A stretch of DNA of 64,000 nucleotides from Powellomyces hirtus (taxonomy: Eukaryota > Chytridiomycota > Chytridiomycetes > Spizellomycetales > Powellomycetaceae): the NCBI GenBank assembly GCA_025526995.1, contig JAHLKG010000019.1:124001-188000 (forward strand), in the 5' to 3' direction. Of this stretch, positions 10,380-21,816 are shown one piece after another. Position 1 is the first letter of the stretch, and the number at the start of each line of letters is the position of its first letter. The notes under the pieces were generated by a model, which was not told the origin of the DNA, ran no database searches, and saw nothing but the letters and a program-made list of their open reading frames with translations. The position numbers were made by a program, and so were the translations under genes.

Positions 10380-11620
10380 TCATGGCTGGCTCCCGTGCTG
10401 TTTGAAGTGCCCAACTCTGGCGTCAATGGCTTCCACAACAGCATGATGACCAGCTTGTTGCGCGAACGATCTGGCCGTGCCCCCAAAATCCGTCTTCACA
10501 CTCGGGTCCGCGCCCCAATTGTCCATCAGCTCTACACACAGATCCCGATGTCCATTCAACGCCGCAACCATCAGCGTTGTCATTGTCTGATGGTTGGCCT
10601 TGTCAATATCATGGATGACTCTCGCCCCTTTCTGCAGCAACGCGCGGCCCGAGTCGGCGTGGCCAGAGGTGGCACATAGTCTGTCCAGTGCGGTCTGATG
10701 GCGCATGTCCTGGTAGTTTACATCTGCACCATGGTCCAGAATGTACTGCACGATAGCAAATCCATGTGGATGTCGTGGACCCGCATTTTCGACGGCCCAC
10801 ATGAGCGGCGTGGAGCCGCCCTGATCGGCCATATTGACTGTGGAGGAGGACTGGGATAAGATGGCTTCCACGGCTTCGAGATTGCCGTGCGTGGCCGCCA
10901 GCGACAGCGCCGTCTTGCCCGCTAGCGTCGACGCGGATGTTGATGCACCCGCTTTGAGAAGCACAGCTACCACGTCGCGCGATGCTGTCTGACAGGCGTT
11001 CATCAAGGGAGTCTTGCCGAATCGGTCCCGCGTCTCTAGGCTCACTTCTTTTGCGTAGTTGGTGACGCATCTCTGGACAGTCACCGCATCGTTGTTGGCT
11101 ACCGCGCGAAAGAGCTGGCTAGTGAGCCGCTGTGATAATGTCTCATCTAACATGTGATCGTCTTAGCTCTTGTGGCTTGACAACGAAATCAAGGCTGTTG
11201 TTGCACACCTGTTGTTTTCCCTTCCACCTCCAGATAGTCCCCACTCCATTCTCCACCAAGACTCTCATCCTCCTGAATCCGAAGTTTGACCTTATACCGC
11301 GTCTCTGGCTTCAGATCCACAATTTCAAACAATGTGTCTTCACCCTCATATCTACACAGAAAATTATTATCAGCTCTAACTTTATATTATGTATATTGAC
11401 CAACTTGATCTACTCTGCTTGAAGGATCTTACACAGCGTGGTAATCCGGGTCGTTGTTTTCAGCTATTGACAGCAGATATCGATATGGGAATTTATATGA
11501 GATGGGCGAGTTGCTCTGGACGGGTGGGTGGTCGTCGGGATCGATGGGACTCCATTGGACAGAGAGCGAGCGGGCAGCTGAAGTCACGATCTTTGGCGTT
11601 GGGATTGGTGCTGTCACCAT
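10380..11620 (-). CDS. FANK1-like protein: fibronectin III plus ankyrin repeats
   Basis: Three exons (11620-11433, 11351-11209, 11161-10380) in consistent phase give about 370 residues. Residues ~1-105 form a fibronectin type III domain: SLSVQWSPID, then YHAVYEGEDTLFEIVDLKP, ETRYKVKLRIQ and WSGDYLEV. The remainder is a run of about six ankyrin repeats, e.g. GKTPLMNACQTASRDVVAVLL, GKTALSLAATHGNLEAVEAIL, GSTPLMWAVENAG and TLMVAALNGHRDLCVELM. This order, the length and the inter-repeat sequence (FRAVANND at the start, GADPSVKTDFGG at the end) match animal FANK1, a testis and cilium-associated protein of about 345 residues. Function in fungi is unknown; presence in a flagellated fungus would fit a ciliary or zoospore role (inference). 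If the first two exons are missed, the gene looks like a plain ankyrin protein starting at 11153. Confidence 0.82.
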
Positions 11621-12266
11621 TGCTGTGTTGAGTAGCTCGATAGGCTACTTGGAAGTTCACAACGCCGAACGCACAGAAAGACGCGGAGGGGTCCTGGTTA
11701 CGTAAGGAGAGACGCGCATCCCATATCCAGTATATCCTACAAGAAGAGCCGTCTAGCAAATGTCACGGGATCCTCGCATCTCATCAGAACAATGTCGCAG
11801 AAGTGTGAAAAAAGGGGGGGATCCTGTTACTCGGGCGGGAGGGTTTGGGGGGATGGGACATGGTATCCTGGATCTCCGCGTATCACCCCCGCGTTACGCG
11901 TTCTGACACAACCAACTCCGCACCTGTAAGAAGTTTCGCCGACGCTGTATCTCCACAAAGCCATGGGTAGACGGTACATCATGTCGCAGGTTCCCCATTC
12001 TGAACTCTTTCCCGGTGACTACGCAACTATGTTACACCCGACATGCATTCATCATGGTGGTCCGCCTCATCTCATTTATCAACTTGTTAAGAGTGGACAT
12101 ACGTCCCGCGAACTGGGTTGAGTTGATTTTTATTTCATTTTGGAAAGGTAACGGGAACTGTATAATACCGAAGTGGCGAGCTGAGCTTGAAATACTTTCA
12201 ATGTACAAATCTGAGCCGTCAAAGAATTGAAATAGCGCTATATGTTCCGACATTCCTTCGCCCAAT
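11621..12266. other. Intergenic, divergent promoter region
   Basis: Spacer between the divergent FANK1-like gene and the proline-rich orphan. I see no gene or repeat; a G-rich patch lies near 11813-11853. Confidence 0.5.
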
Positions 12267-12980
12267 ATGCAACGCATCAACCAACTCTTCCGGAAAAACA
12301 ACGACACCATGTTTACCATTGATGTGCGAGCACCCCTTCTGCGAAAGGTGACCAAGGCGGTCAAGTCCGCGAGCCAGGACGAATCATTGCCACCCACACC
12401 GTCATCCTCCCAAGATCAGACATTGCCGCCATGGGCCAAAGCGGTCAAGTCCGCCAGCCAGGAACAAGTCCTGCCACCCACACCCACATCACAAGCATTC
12501 CTGCCCTGGGATGTACCTGCGTCTCCATTTACCGGCGGCAACTACCCACCACGAGTGTCGTCAAGGCTAGCAAATCGAATCTCGCGGCGCCCGCAGGGTC
12601 CGCGAAGCCCGCGGTGGCAGATCCGACCGCCTCGTGAGTTGCCGACACCACCCACCGTTGCTGTGACATGGGCCTACCCGCTTGTAACCGGGACCGGTGA
12701 GACGATCTCCTGTGACGAGGACATCCTGGCTCGGACCAGAACGCAGAGGCGTGGAAGGCACACTGCGGCGGTGCCTCCCAGAACCAACCGCCCGTTAGTA
12801 TTGCGGCGAATCGCGACGGCGCCCGCCGAGTTTGAGCCGCAGCCCAAAGGAATCGGCCATAGTCTGAAAATGCTGGACGACCTCCTTGTGGAAGTCCAAG
12901 GTTTCCAGGCCGACGACAGCCTGGTCATGGATTCTGGCTGTGTCCGCGATGATTTCAGTGAACCCATTAACGTTTGGTAG
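12267..12980 (+). CDS. Proline-rich hypothetical protein
   Basis: An intronless frame of 237 residues that I do not recognise. It is disordered and rich in Pro, Arg and Ser. It contains an imperfect duplication: KAVKSASQDESLPPTP near residue 30 recurs as KAVKSASQEQVLPPTP near residue 58. The C-terminal 40 residues are acidic and look helical (LKMLDDLLVEVQGFQADDS). There is no signal peptide or membrane segment. The start is the first ATG of the frame. It could equally be a fast-evolving orphan or a non-functional frame; codon composition is similar to that of its neighbours. Confidence 0.5.
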   Translation: MQRINQLFRKNNDTMFTIDVRAPLLRKVTKAVKSASQDESLPPTPSSSQDQTLPPWAKAVKSASQEQVLPPTPTSQAFLPWDVPASPFTGGNYPPRVSSRLANRISRRPQGPRSPRWQIRPPRELPTPPTVAVTWAYPLVTGTGETISCDEDILARTRTQRRGRHTAAVPPRTNRPLVLRRIATAPAEFEPQPKGIGHSLKMLDDLLVEVQGFQADDSLVMDSGCVRDDFSEPINVW

Positions 12981-13356
12981 TCATCCTGTTTAGTAGGCAC
13001 CAGTCCTCTTTGTATATATAGAACGCCTCTGCTGATTGGAATGCAGATAGAGCTGCATTCTTGATGGCATTGTAGATACTGATAGAGCCAGTAGCACTTG
13101 CAAGTGGCCGCTGTCCCCATGTACTTGAAACCCTTTTAGAAATACAGTATATCATGTAAAGAAATTAACAATCATGCGCCAGAAGCGGACGTTCCGCTTT
13201 TCACTTTTCTGAGACGTCACATCTCCGATCCCTATGTTATCTTCCTAGCTGACGTGTAAAATGACACAATCGACAACGGTCGATGACAAATACGCCTTTT
13301 GTTTACATTACTTCGCATCGACTACCTATCTGTAGTGACTATTTCCTGAGCTACGC
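12981..13356. other. Intergenic, convergent 3' ends
   Basis: Spacer between the orphan gene and the convergent oxidoreductase gene. No feature recognised. Confidence 0.5.
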
Positions 13357-14460
13357 CTAAAACGGAATCGTACGACCTTCCTTGTGGCTCTGCTTTGCCA
13401 TCTCAATGACCTTGATGACATCAACCGCCTGCCGAGGCTGCACCTCCAGTTGTCCTTGACCCAAAATGGCAGCTGCAACATTTGCAAAAAACGTTCTATA
13501 CTCGCCCGCCTCCGTCTTCACCTTCCTATCCCCATCCACCGCATACAAAGTGCCATACGCACTCTCACTCTCCACTCCAAAGTCCTTGGCATCAGGCGTG
13601 ATTCGTTTGCGGAGCTGCTCTTCCTGCACATCCAATCCCGATTTCACAAACGTACCGTGCGTAAAGTGCACGGTGAAGCGCGGGCCGGGGAGTTTAGCGA
13701 GCATGGTCGATTTGAGCGTGATGAGTTTGGGATGGGGGTGCGTGTAGTGTAGATGCAGAGTGAAAGCGTCGTCGGTGACGGCGGATAGTTGGCGAAGATT
13801 GTGGATGTGGGCCGTGACGGAATCGGGACGGCCAAACAGAGTTAAAGTTTGATCGATCAAATGGGATCCTGCAGGATCGGGGAAGCTGTTATGAAACTCT
13901 CGGAGCCCACATATAGATCAACGGGATTGTTGCTTACCTAGATCGTACAGAATCCCACTCCCAGGCAAATCCTGCTCTTTCCACGCTCCCTCCCTAACCT
14001 CATTCCTATACCTCTCAAACCTACTTTCAAACTCTACAACTCTCCCCAGCTTCCCGTCCTCTACAATCTTCCGCACAGTCAAGAAATCGCCATCCCACCG
14101 TCTGTTATGGTACACAGCGAGCACCTTGCCCTTTTCCTCAGCAAGCTTCACCAACTCTTCGGCCTCCTTGCTGGTCACCGTGAATGGTTTCTCAACAATG
14201 ACATGTTTCCCTGCGTTGAGCACCGCTTTGGCTTGGGCGTAATGCAAGCTGGGCGGGGAGGTAACGATAACCAAGTCGAGATCAGAGGCTAGGAAGGCTG
14301 CTTCGTCGGTCGAAACTGGGAGGGACTCGTAGTGCGGGACGGGTTCTGCCCGGGTCCGGAGGAATGAGACAAGCGTAAATGCCGGATTCGTAGTGATAAA
14401 GGGTGCGTGAAAGACTTGCGCGGAAAGGCCGCCACCGACTATTCCGACTCTGATGGGCAT
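13357..14460 (-). CDS. Gfo/Idh/MocA-family NAD(P)-dependent oxidoreductase
   Basis: Two exons (14460-13938 and 13868-13357), 344 residues. The N-terminus is a Rossmann fold: MPIRVGIVGGGLSAQVFHAP with the glycine-rich nucleotide-binding loop, then DLDLVIVTSPPSLHYAQAK and the family signature GKHVIVEKPFT, whose Lys in E-K-P contributes to the active site. A second conserved block is NRRWDGDFLTVRK, and the C-terminal alpha/beta domain follows from GSGILYDLGSHLIDQ, which is split by the intron. Members oxidise sugars, inositols, trans-dihydrodiols or biliverdin; the substrate cannot be told from sequence alone. The start was placed at MPIRVG because the Rossmann strand begins there, although an in-frame ATG lies upstream. 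Confidence 0.88.
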
Positions 14461-14814
14461 GATGTCACAAACGATTGTGGATGTTTGCGAAAACAACATG
14501 TTATCTATGCGCAACGCTCCATATCGAGTGACGCGACGCGTATTTGGAATCGATAGGAGGATGACCAATGGATTCGCTAGAACAATCAGAGTGGAAATAA
14601 GCTGTCAAACACCGACAGATAGGCCACAACGGTCTTGTGCAGCATTTACAAGAGCATTTGGGAACAATGTATTTACAAGAATTGCAGCGTCTGATTTAGG
14701 TTGCAACTGAAAGCATGTGCAAAGATGGCATAAACAGCCACATGCCCAGTCATCCATTCGGGCTTTCACGAAAGGCGTGCATTGAACAATGCGAGATAGC
14801 CGTTGCAGGATGCC
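14461..14814. other. Intergenic, no gene recognised
   Basis: 354 bp between two minus-strand genes, presumably the promoter of the oxidoreductase. No features seen. Confidence 0.5.
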
Positions 14815-15627
14815 CTATCTCTTCTTCGCATTCTCCTCGCGGCGTTGATGTCTCTTCTCCTCATTATCGAGATTCTCCTCTTTCATCCAGTCGGGTAATT
14901 GCTTCAACTTCATGAACGATCGAATCTGCTCCTCCAGCACCACAAGCCGCGCCTTGTTGGTTTCCCCAAGCACATAGGTCTCTGTCAGCGGTAGCCGGTA
15001 GTATCCGTGATCTGACATGAATTCCAGCTCCAGACGCCACGCGGATCCACCACGCTTCCGCTTCTCTTCCACCGTCTCAACCGCGACCAGTTCGTCCGTC
15101 TGTGAAGCAAAGCAGGAGGATGAGATCGCTATATTTTACACAATAATGGGTCAGGGCATATACGTACGGGTGCAACCCGGACCCACTTCACATATCCCAA
15201 TGTGGATTTTGTTATCCGAACCTCTTGCGCCGTCTTGTCAATGACAGTGGTGTATTGATCCGCAACTACCAGGTGCAGATGTCAGTTTTGAGCATTGGGA
15301 GCTCCTGCCAATATCTTCTGCGCTATCTCATCCAGGCCAAAACTTACTCATTGTATATGCTAGATACACGTACAGCGCGCCCCCGAATAGACGATAGTTC
15401 CAGTCCGTGGTGGTGTACATGGTCATCGCCAGACCAAACTACATATCAGAGAAGTAATTGGTGGTTGCCAAAGACAGGAGCCGTGGGAACTACAATGTGC
15501 AGCGCCTTACCACAAGGATGGAGGCCACCATGACCCAGTCGCCCGTGCCAGCTTCGACCGGCGTCAGTTCCAGTCGTGTTGGAGTTGCGACGACCCGCGG
15601 ACTAATGAGCTTCCATTTCATCATCAT
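14815..15627 (-). CDS. Small two-TM membrane protein, family not recognised
   Basis: Four exons (15627-15511, 15438-15348, 15265-15168, 15099-14815) in consistent phase encode about 196 residues. Two hydrophobic segments near residues 29-45 and 50-68 (VMVASILVFGLAMTMY and RLFGGALYVYLAYTM) look like a membrane hairpin. A soluble C-terminal half follows with QEVRITKSTLGYVKWVRVAP and EEKRKRGGSAWRLELEFMSD, ending in a charged coiled-coil-like tail. The regular splicing and evenly polar C-terminal domain suggest a real, conserved gene. I cannot name the family; an organelle membrane protein with a beta-rich domain is a reasonable guess only. Confidence 0.65.
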
Positions 15628-15955
15628 GATGGATAGCTATCCTTTGTCTCGTGGAGACCGATGCAGGGAATGCAGACAACTTGGGCGGCGGCGTCGAAAT
15701 TGCTGCACTTGCAATTTGCCAAGGACGAAAGCGTTATGAAACGGAACTGAATGGATGCACGCGTGTCTTTATTGTGATCCTTCATTCAGCCCTTATTGGG
15801 GATTAACGCGTCAACTGAGTGGCAAGAATCCGCAAACTCGATTTCTTGTCAATAATAATGGGAAACAAAAGACATCATCAGATTATCCCGGCAGGGTGCA
15901 CTATTGATGTTGATGGTATGTTAATTGTCCTTATGCGACATGGCTGCATTTTCCA
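15628..15955. other. Intergenic, no gene recognised
   Basis: 328 bp between the two-TM protein gene and the MRG gene, both minus strand. Nothing recognised. Confidence 0.5.
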
Positions 15956-17246
15956 TCAAGAGCGGTCAATCAAGTATTGATCTCGCCGCTCATCAATGAA
16001 CCTGAAGAACAATGAGTTGGCTTTCGAACAGAGGGGTATCACGACGCTATCATACCTCAGAATGTCATTGAAGTGCTTTTGGAAAACCTCGGCAGTATCC
16101 TTGTCAGCGCCGACTCTGGCTACAAGAGCCGGTAATCGCACTGAAATCAGATGATGGCATCAGTAACGCGGGCGCAAAATCAAATTTGATCCGAATGTCC
16201 TTACCAAATAATCTCAGAAAGTGCTCTGCACCGTATATATCACACGCCTGAATTGTCGGTGTCTTTTTTAGAATCGCGTTAAACTGCGCTCTTTCTATCC
16301 GGTACAGTAATATGTTCTTCAGACCGGTGTTGAAACTAAGCACAAACAATGGCTCGGTTAGCCTGATGTCACAGAAGGCCCATAAAACATATCCGGCCCG
16401 TTTCTCACTATAGCTTTAAACCGTCTACAACCGTCTGTAGCTCATCTTTCTCATGCTCAGAGGAAGTGGACGCGTCGTCCACGTAGTTGGCAAGAATAGT
16501 TGAAATTGATGGTATTCTGGGTATTGAATGAAGCTGTTGCGCAAGCCGCATGTGCGTCGGTTATCTCAAGTAGTCCCGCCGCGAAGAAGGGTTTGCTTAT
16601 GTCTGACGGACCGTTTGTTCATGTACAATGTCTTGGTAGTCTTGACGAAGTGCTTCTTTCAAATGGGCGGAAAGGAGGAGAGTAAAATCTGGGTGATCTA
16701 CCATTACTTCTTCGTCCGGGGTCTGTTTGAGAAACTGTTTAGTGTGGGCTCAGGAATTGAAAAAGATGCACAAAAGCAAACCTTCAGGATGGAGTCCCGC
16801 CTCCTTTTCCTTGATGTATCTGTGCCGGCCGGCATCCTAAGTTTCGCGTAAACAATTGCAAGGGAACTGTTCCGTAGTGGCCTCCAGTGGTTCTTAATTT
16901 GCGGGCTTTCCGCAGTATTCATCGCCGTTTGTGCCACCTTCTCTTCCGTATGCAAAACTCTTGCAAACTCTGCACGTGCCGCGAGACGCGTCCAAGTCTC
17001 TGATGAGCAGGAGGAAAAGGAATGTCGTCAGGGCCAGCACATGGGCAGTTTGGGAAGCCAAAGCACACGTCGAGCGTGCGTATGTACCTCGGAGTTGCAA
17101 GTGCCTATACTTTACCACAAACTACTTATAGCACACCTTCTGTCCCATTTGCTGATGTCCTGGATGCGTAGAGAGTTCAACTGACCTGGTAAGCTGCCTA
17201 TCAATACTTCGAATACATTGGTCAACAAGCAGAACCAAAGCTTACC
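15956..17246 (-). CDS. EAF3: MRG-domain chromatin protein (EAF3/MRG15 type); 5' exons unresolved
   Basis: The C-terminal MRG domain is clear when exons 16734-16612, 16533-16409, 16335-16205 and 16140-15956 are joined in phase: HLKEALRQDYQDIVHEQT, LHSIPRIPSISTILANY, DGLKLYFNTGLKNILLY, ACDIYGAEHFLRLFVRLPAL. Exon 16967-16782 encodes the linker and begins FARVLHTEEKVAQ, resembling the end of an MRG-type chromodomain. An upstream exon ending at 17246 with NWSQWVDG would supply the preceding W-x-x-W-V part across a 278-nt intron in matching phase. The N-terminal chromodomain beyond that is not resolved, so this entry is partial at its 5' end. In yeast Eaf3 belongs to the NuA4 acetyltransferase and Rpd3S deacetylase complexes and reads H3K36 methylation. 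The donor at 16611 (GTCCGT) is weak. Confidence 0.75.
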
Positions 17247-17691
17247 CCGTCCACCCACTGACTCCAGTTGATGTTGCTGATGTCGCAGGTTTGTGCCAAG
17301 ATGGCATCGACGCGAGGGTCCAGCCTCTGGTATCGCAAAGCGCAGAGGCTGCTTACGTGTCCGATCGCTGCGCCCCACCTGTGTTTGCGGTTTGAGGAAT
17401 ATTCTGCTCGGGGAATCAAACAAGAACACTGCTGTGATCTCAAAGGAATTCAGATACATGGAGTTTTGAGAAACCAGTGTGTATTGAATCATAAACCTAA
17501 TGACCTTAAAAAAAAACAGTCAAGTTCTTGTGCTTGCGACTGTTTGAAATATCAGAAAGTTTGAGTTTTTTCCTGTCCTCATTTGTGAAATCAGACGGGA
17601 AAAAATGGAAAATTGTTTGAGTATATATTTTGGATGTCCCTTTACTTTCAAAGAATGGAAAAAGCAGTGCTAGTTCACCATCCCATGCAAA
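17247..17691. other. Unresolved 5' exons of the MRG gene and spacer
   Basis: On the minus strand this should hold the first exon(s) and promoter of the MRG gene. Open stretches exist at 17250-17440 but I could not join them to the chromodomain pattern with confidence. Confidence 0.4.
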
Positions 17692-18585
17692 TCACATCTT
17701 ATATTCCTGCCTTGGCCCCTTGAATCCCAACTCCGCACCCTCCGCGTCCCCCTCCTCCACATTCCATCCCTCAAACCTCAAATACCTCCTCGCACTCCAC
17801 AAGACCTTCTTCCTCGCGTCCCCAATCACGCTCTGTCCCGCGAACGCCCCATACACATCCTCAAACTGCCACTCCCGCACCGCATTCCAGATCCCCAGTA
17901 TCTCTTTCGGGGCAAGTGGCACGTAGTTGGGATAACTGTACATGAAGCTAAAGCTCTTCCGATCCGCGTTGACCATGATCGTGTCGGATGTGAGGAGGAC
18001 GTTGTGGTTGTTGGCGCGGGACAGATGCAGGCAGGAAGAACCCTCGAAATGGCCTCCGCAACGGATGAATGTGATGCCCGGTAGAGGCGAAAAAGATGAG
18101 TCTGTAAACGGCGTAATTGTATTCCCGGCGTTCTGAATCCATGAAAGATCCCCAACGTGAGCGTACACTACACACCCAAAGGCTTTGATGTATAGCGGGT
18201 GTGCCGAGTAATAATGGGGATGTGAGATCCCAATAGCCTTCACTCCACCCAGCTCCTTTATCTTCTCTATGGCGTCGTCATCCAAAAACGGTATGCAATC
18301 CCACAAGACATTCCCTTGCGGTGTACGGACCAGGTACGCGCGCTGACCGATAGCGAATTTGGGCTCAAGGGCGAGAGCGACGATGTCTGCGGAAACCTCC
18401 TCAAACACAACTTTGTGGCCCTTTTGCTTCAGCGCTGTCACGGTAGTGAAAGCTTGGCCACTCGCTGGGACATATTGGCGTTCGTCGTCGCAAACGGAAC
18501 AGTGGGTGCGGTCAGGGGAATTGCGATAGTACGTTCCGCACGCGGTGCAGATGAGATGCTCGTCGTGTGAATGTTGCTGGGACAT
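17692..18585 (-). CDS. Metallo-beta-lactamase-fold hydrolase with N-terminal zinc ribbon
   Basis: An intronless 297-residue protein. An N-terminal zinc ribbon (CTACGTYY then HCSVCDDER, two C-x2-C pairs at about residues 13-34) is followed by an MBL-like domain with GQRAYLVRTPQGNVLWDC, the ligand motif region GISHPHYYSAH (a variant of H-x-H-x-D-H with no Asp in the usual place), RCGGHFEGSSCLHL and LLTSDTIMVNADRK. This arrangement is widespread in fungi and bacteria and annotated only as MBL-fold hydrolase; the substrate is unknown. The altered H-x-H-x-D-H makes the metal site unusual. The start is the ATG immediately before the zinc ribbon. Confidence 0.82.
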   Translation of the reverse strand: MSQQHSHDEHLICTACGTYYRNSPDRTHCSVCDDERQYVPASGQAFTTVTALKQKGHKVVFEEVSADIVALALEPKFAIGQRAYLVRTPQGNVLWDCIPFLDDDAIEKIKELGGVKAIGISHPHYYSAHPLYIKAFGCVVYAHVGDLSWIQNAGNTITPFTDSSFSPLPGITFIRCGGHFEGSSCLHLSRANNHNVLLTSDTIMVNADRKSFSFMYSYPNYVPLAPKEILGIWNAVREWQFEDVYGAFAGQSVIGDARKKVLWSARRYLRFEGWNVEEGDAEGAELGFKGPRQEYKM

Positions 18586-18928
18586 CGCCTCTTGTTTATT
18601 GTACTTTGCTGGACGGTTGCTAAAACTTGTTGTTCCCTTTCGATAACTGCTGCTGTAAACTCGCTGTGTCGATTTATGGACCTTAAACCGGCAGCTTCAG
18701 CGCAAATCTCTGGGATGAGATTTCCAATGTCGACGTCCTATATGTAGGGAGTGCGTCACGCGTGTTTTCCACCCACGAAAGGATTTATGGCAAGGCTCCA
18801 CTACTCATTTGTCAGTGCCAGCTGGGGCTGTTTGTCACAAAGAAACCCCTTCGGCTGGAAACGATTGGAAAACTCATCTGGGTGGAGAAATATAAAATGC
18901 AAACTCTATTGGAAAAGCCGGAGCACCC
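18586..18928. other. Intergenic, promoter of MBL-fold gene
   Basis: 343 bp with no gene recognised, between two minus-strand genes. Confidence 0.5.
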
Positions 18929-20492
18929 CTAAGATATCTGCAACTTGTTCTCCGCGCGTCCAATCAGTCTTTTCAGTTTAGATGGTTTGGATTCTTCCAA
19001 AAAGTTTCGGATCTGGCATCTTGTAATGCTGCACAGGGGTTTGTAGCCCAATCGTGGGACGTCTGGGAAGAAGACAAGTCCGGCGGATCGTTCGATTGCT
19101 GGGGGAGCAAAAAAGGGAACGTGGTCAGCGGTGTGGTTCAATGAAATGTCAACCGTGTTCTCATTTGCCTTACCATCCAGCGGCATAGCAAACTCCTCCA
19201 GCGGAACAGCGCCGATCTCTGCATTGGGCAAGACGAATCCCTGCATCGCCTGAAGGCCATTTTTGACGCCAAGGATCACTTTTTAACGGTTGCAAAGGCG
19301 GGTAAGTTGAGTACTCCCGCCGCACACTTTGTCAATGACACAAGCCAAGAAACAGCCGTACCTTTGTAAAAATGCGTCGGTACAGCCACGTTTGGTGGGT
19401 CTCCAATAACCTCGTACTTTACGTAGAACTTTCCGTCGTCCTCCAGTTTCGGGAGGTACAATGGGCCCGTGATGACGTAGACATCGTCAAATTCCTTTGT
19501 GAGGGATCGGACAAAGTTTTCAAAGTAGAACCAGTAGTTGCGATTAAAACCCTTTCCGACTTGCGGGCTCATGTTCGTCACTACAGAAAGGTTGGCAAGA
19601 CATGAGCACGCGCGCCGTGTGTGCAGCTTTTTACCAGCAGAAAGAAGGTTCTTACACAGGAACGTCTCGTTGATGGCTTCTTGAGATTCCCGCACATCCG
19701 CCGCAGGTGCAAGGTGACCTCTGCAACAAATACAGACTCCTCAGTCGATGAGCGAATCACACACTGAGCGAAGAGCTTTCTCAATGTACCTATCGTATCC
19801 ACTTCCTACATAGTCCTTCAGTTTGGCGCGAAACAGTCGTGGGATCTGAAGGTCCTCTTTGAAACTCGAGTGCCTTCGACTTGGTAGATCTTCGTCCGTG
19901 TCGATAGATATCGGAAGCAGTGCTGGGTCTGACGCCACCGCCTCGAATGAACCAGCATTCAGATGCTCTGCAACCTTACGGGGAACGAATAGAATACGCC
20001 ATTCTTCAGAACGCCGGCGTGACAGGTCTTCTCCATTCAATCTCTCACCCAATTTGGATTTCTGAGCGCTCGGTTATATGAGCCCACTGGATATTCATGA
20101 GACAGAATCGTCAACAAAATCCGGCGTTTTCCGTCCCACTAATAGCGTTCAATCTGTCATACCGTAAGCGGTGCGATACAAATTATCGGAAATAGGACCT
20201 GGTTTTCAACGCGACGCAGGGTGAACATGCGGGCATGTCGCGAACCGGACCCAGGCCTCGCGTGGCTTGAGACTGTACCTGGAAACCCGAATTTCATGAT
20301 CTCCTTGGCCGTAGTGGCTTGCGTGGGCGACATGGTAGCCTCAGGCTGAATTCCTACCGGTTTCTGGACATGGTGGGCGGGGACAGATGCTACGGGAGAC
20401 ACTGGACGATTTTGATACCGGGATATTAGAAAGCCTGATCCCAAGCCAACACCCAGCCCCAGCGCTCCGAACGCATATGCCCGAGCGGACAT
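18929..20492 (-). CDS. NUC1: Mitochondrial-type DNA/RNA non-specific endonuclease (EndoG/Nuc1)
   Basis: Seven exons (20492-20279, 20086-20049, 19974-19790, 19720-19656, 19580-19362, 19278-19174, 19098-18929) in consistent phase give about 331 residues. An N-terminal hydrophobic anchor (AYAFGALGLGVGLGSGFLI) resembles the mitochondrial targeting and membrane segment of EndoG. Then come KFGFPG, NRALRNPNWVAEHL, FRAKLKDYVGSGYDR, and across an intron the catalytic D-R-G-H-L-A-P-A block with the active-site His. NETFLLTNMSPQVGKGFNR carries the metal-ligand Asn region, followed by DDVYVITGPLYLP, VPTHFYK and QGFVLPNAE. Nuc1 resides in the mitochondrial intermembrane space or inner membrane and acts in mitochondrial DNA metabolism and cell death. 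Its length equals the family norm and all key residues are intact. Confidence 0.9.
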
Positions 20493-21816
20493 GGCTTTGT
20501 TTGACAGGAGGGTCTGGCTATTCAAAACGAATCTGTCAAAAGTTGAGAACTGAAGACTCCCCCCATCTTGCGGTACACGTGACTTGCCGCGTCCACCGCT
20601 GCGCAAAGTGACGCGCGGCTGCGCCATCTTGCGCCTCTCCGATGTTGGTTCCGCGTCCGGACCAGGACAGACGAAAAAGACAGGAAGGAGCGAGCTGAAC
20701 GCCCAGCTGTACTGGAGTTGCGGGCAAATGACAGGAAGAAGCGAGATGAGCGCCCAGTCGTACTGTATTGTAGCTGGAACGGAGACTAGCGGGAGGCCAA
20801 TAGAGCACCCGTGGCAAGTGAGACGAAGGCTTCTAGAACGACGGCCTTAGTCGCCCCCAGGAATTCGAACTGTAGCAGGCCATAGCGAAACCAGCTTGTA
20901 ACACTGCTTGGGCAAGCCCACTTAAAGTGCTACTACATCCACGCGCGGCTACACACTTGCAAATGAGCCATCTGTCTGTCAATTTCGCCGCGGGTTGCCT
21001 GATCAAGGGGCAGTGGCTGCTCGCTGATCACAGATTCTATGATATCTACTATCTTTACAATGTACAGATTTCCTTTATCACTTGTGGGACAGACAAGGTT
21101 GCTGCAAGCACACGTTTTTTTTTTTTTACACAACACATGGCAAATCATGCGAACGCACCCCCCCCCCCCCCCCTACGAGAGCCACCTTCTTGGCATCACA
21201 AAGTTGCATGCTACACTTTTGTTGCATCGGACGGACGGTATCGGATATCAAGTCTAGACTTCAGATTGTATCGATGCTACTCAGTCTTCGCGCCAGATAC
21301 AAATAGAAATGACTGGTCTGCCCCCCCCAGCTCGCCACCGGTCCGACAGGGTGGTAATGTCAAAGTTGCCCACGCGTTTTCGCCACAGCTGTTTTTCTCA
21401 CACGAGATGCAGAACTCCTTTTGGTGACACCTCATCTCTTCAGCATTTGGGAGGGGACCGACCATGCGGGCCGGCACCGGGGGTGAAATGACAGCCAATT
21501 ATCCGCGCACGCATGCCCCCGCCTGTCACACGACTGCAAAAAAAAAAGAAAGCCTCGAGAGTAATTCCAAACAAACGGAGATGTTAGTTGCGGTGACCAG
21601 GCCTCGGGTACCAGGAAGGAAGGAGATGTCGCGTGTCGGGGTGCTTTTGCCATTGGGACGCGTTGCAATGACACACCTCGTTCACTCTGACTGCTTGTGT
21701 AACGTTTTTTGTGGTATGGCCCCGCCGCGTGGCCGAAGGGACTATAGTGTAATCTGAACTCGCAACCTTGTACAGAGACATGAGCCTGGCCCCCCGAGTT
21801 TATTATGTTGTTGTTA
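20493..21816. other. Long intergenic region with homopolymer tracts
   Basis: About 1.3 kb without a convincing gene. It contains runs of T (21115-21126), C (21160-21172) and A (21538-21547). Frames on both strands are short and low-complexity. It forms the left part of an extended upstream region of the fasciclin gene. Confidence 0.5.

Noticed and set aside
10609..11070. 153-residue minus-strand frame overlapping the ankyrin region
   Set aside because: It is an alternative frame of the FANK1-like exon, Arg/Ser/Cys-rich, without a domain.
20838..20880. tRNA-like T-arm (minus-strand GTTCGAATTCC)
   Set aside because: No matching acceptor, D-arm or anticodon arm could be found at the right distance.
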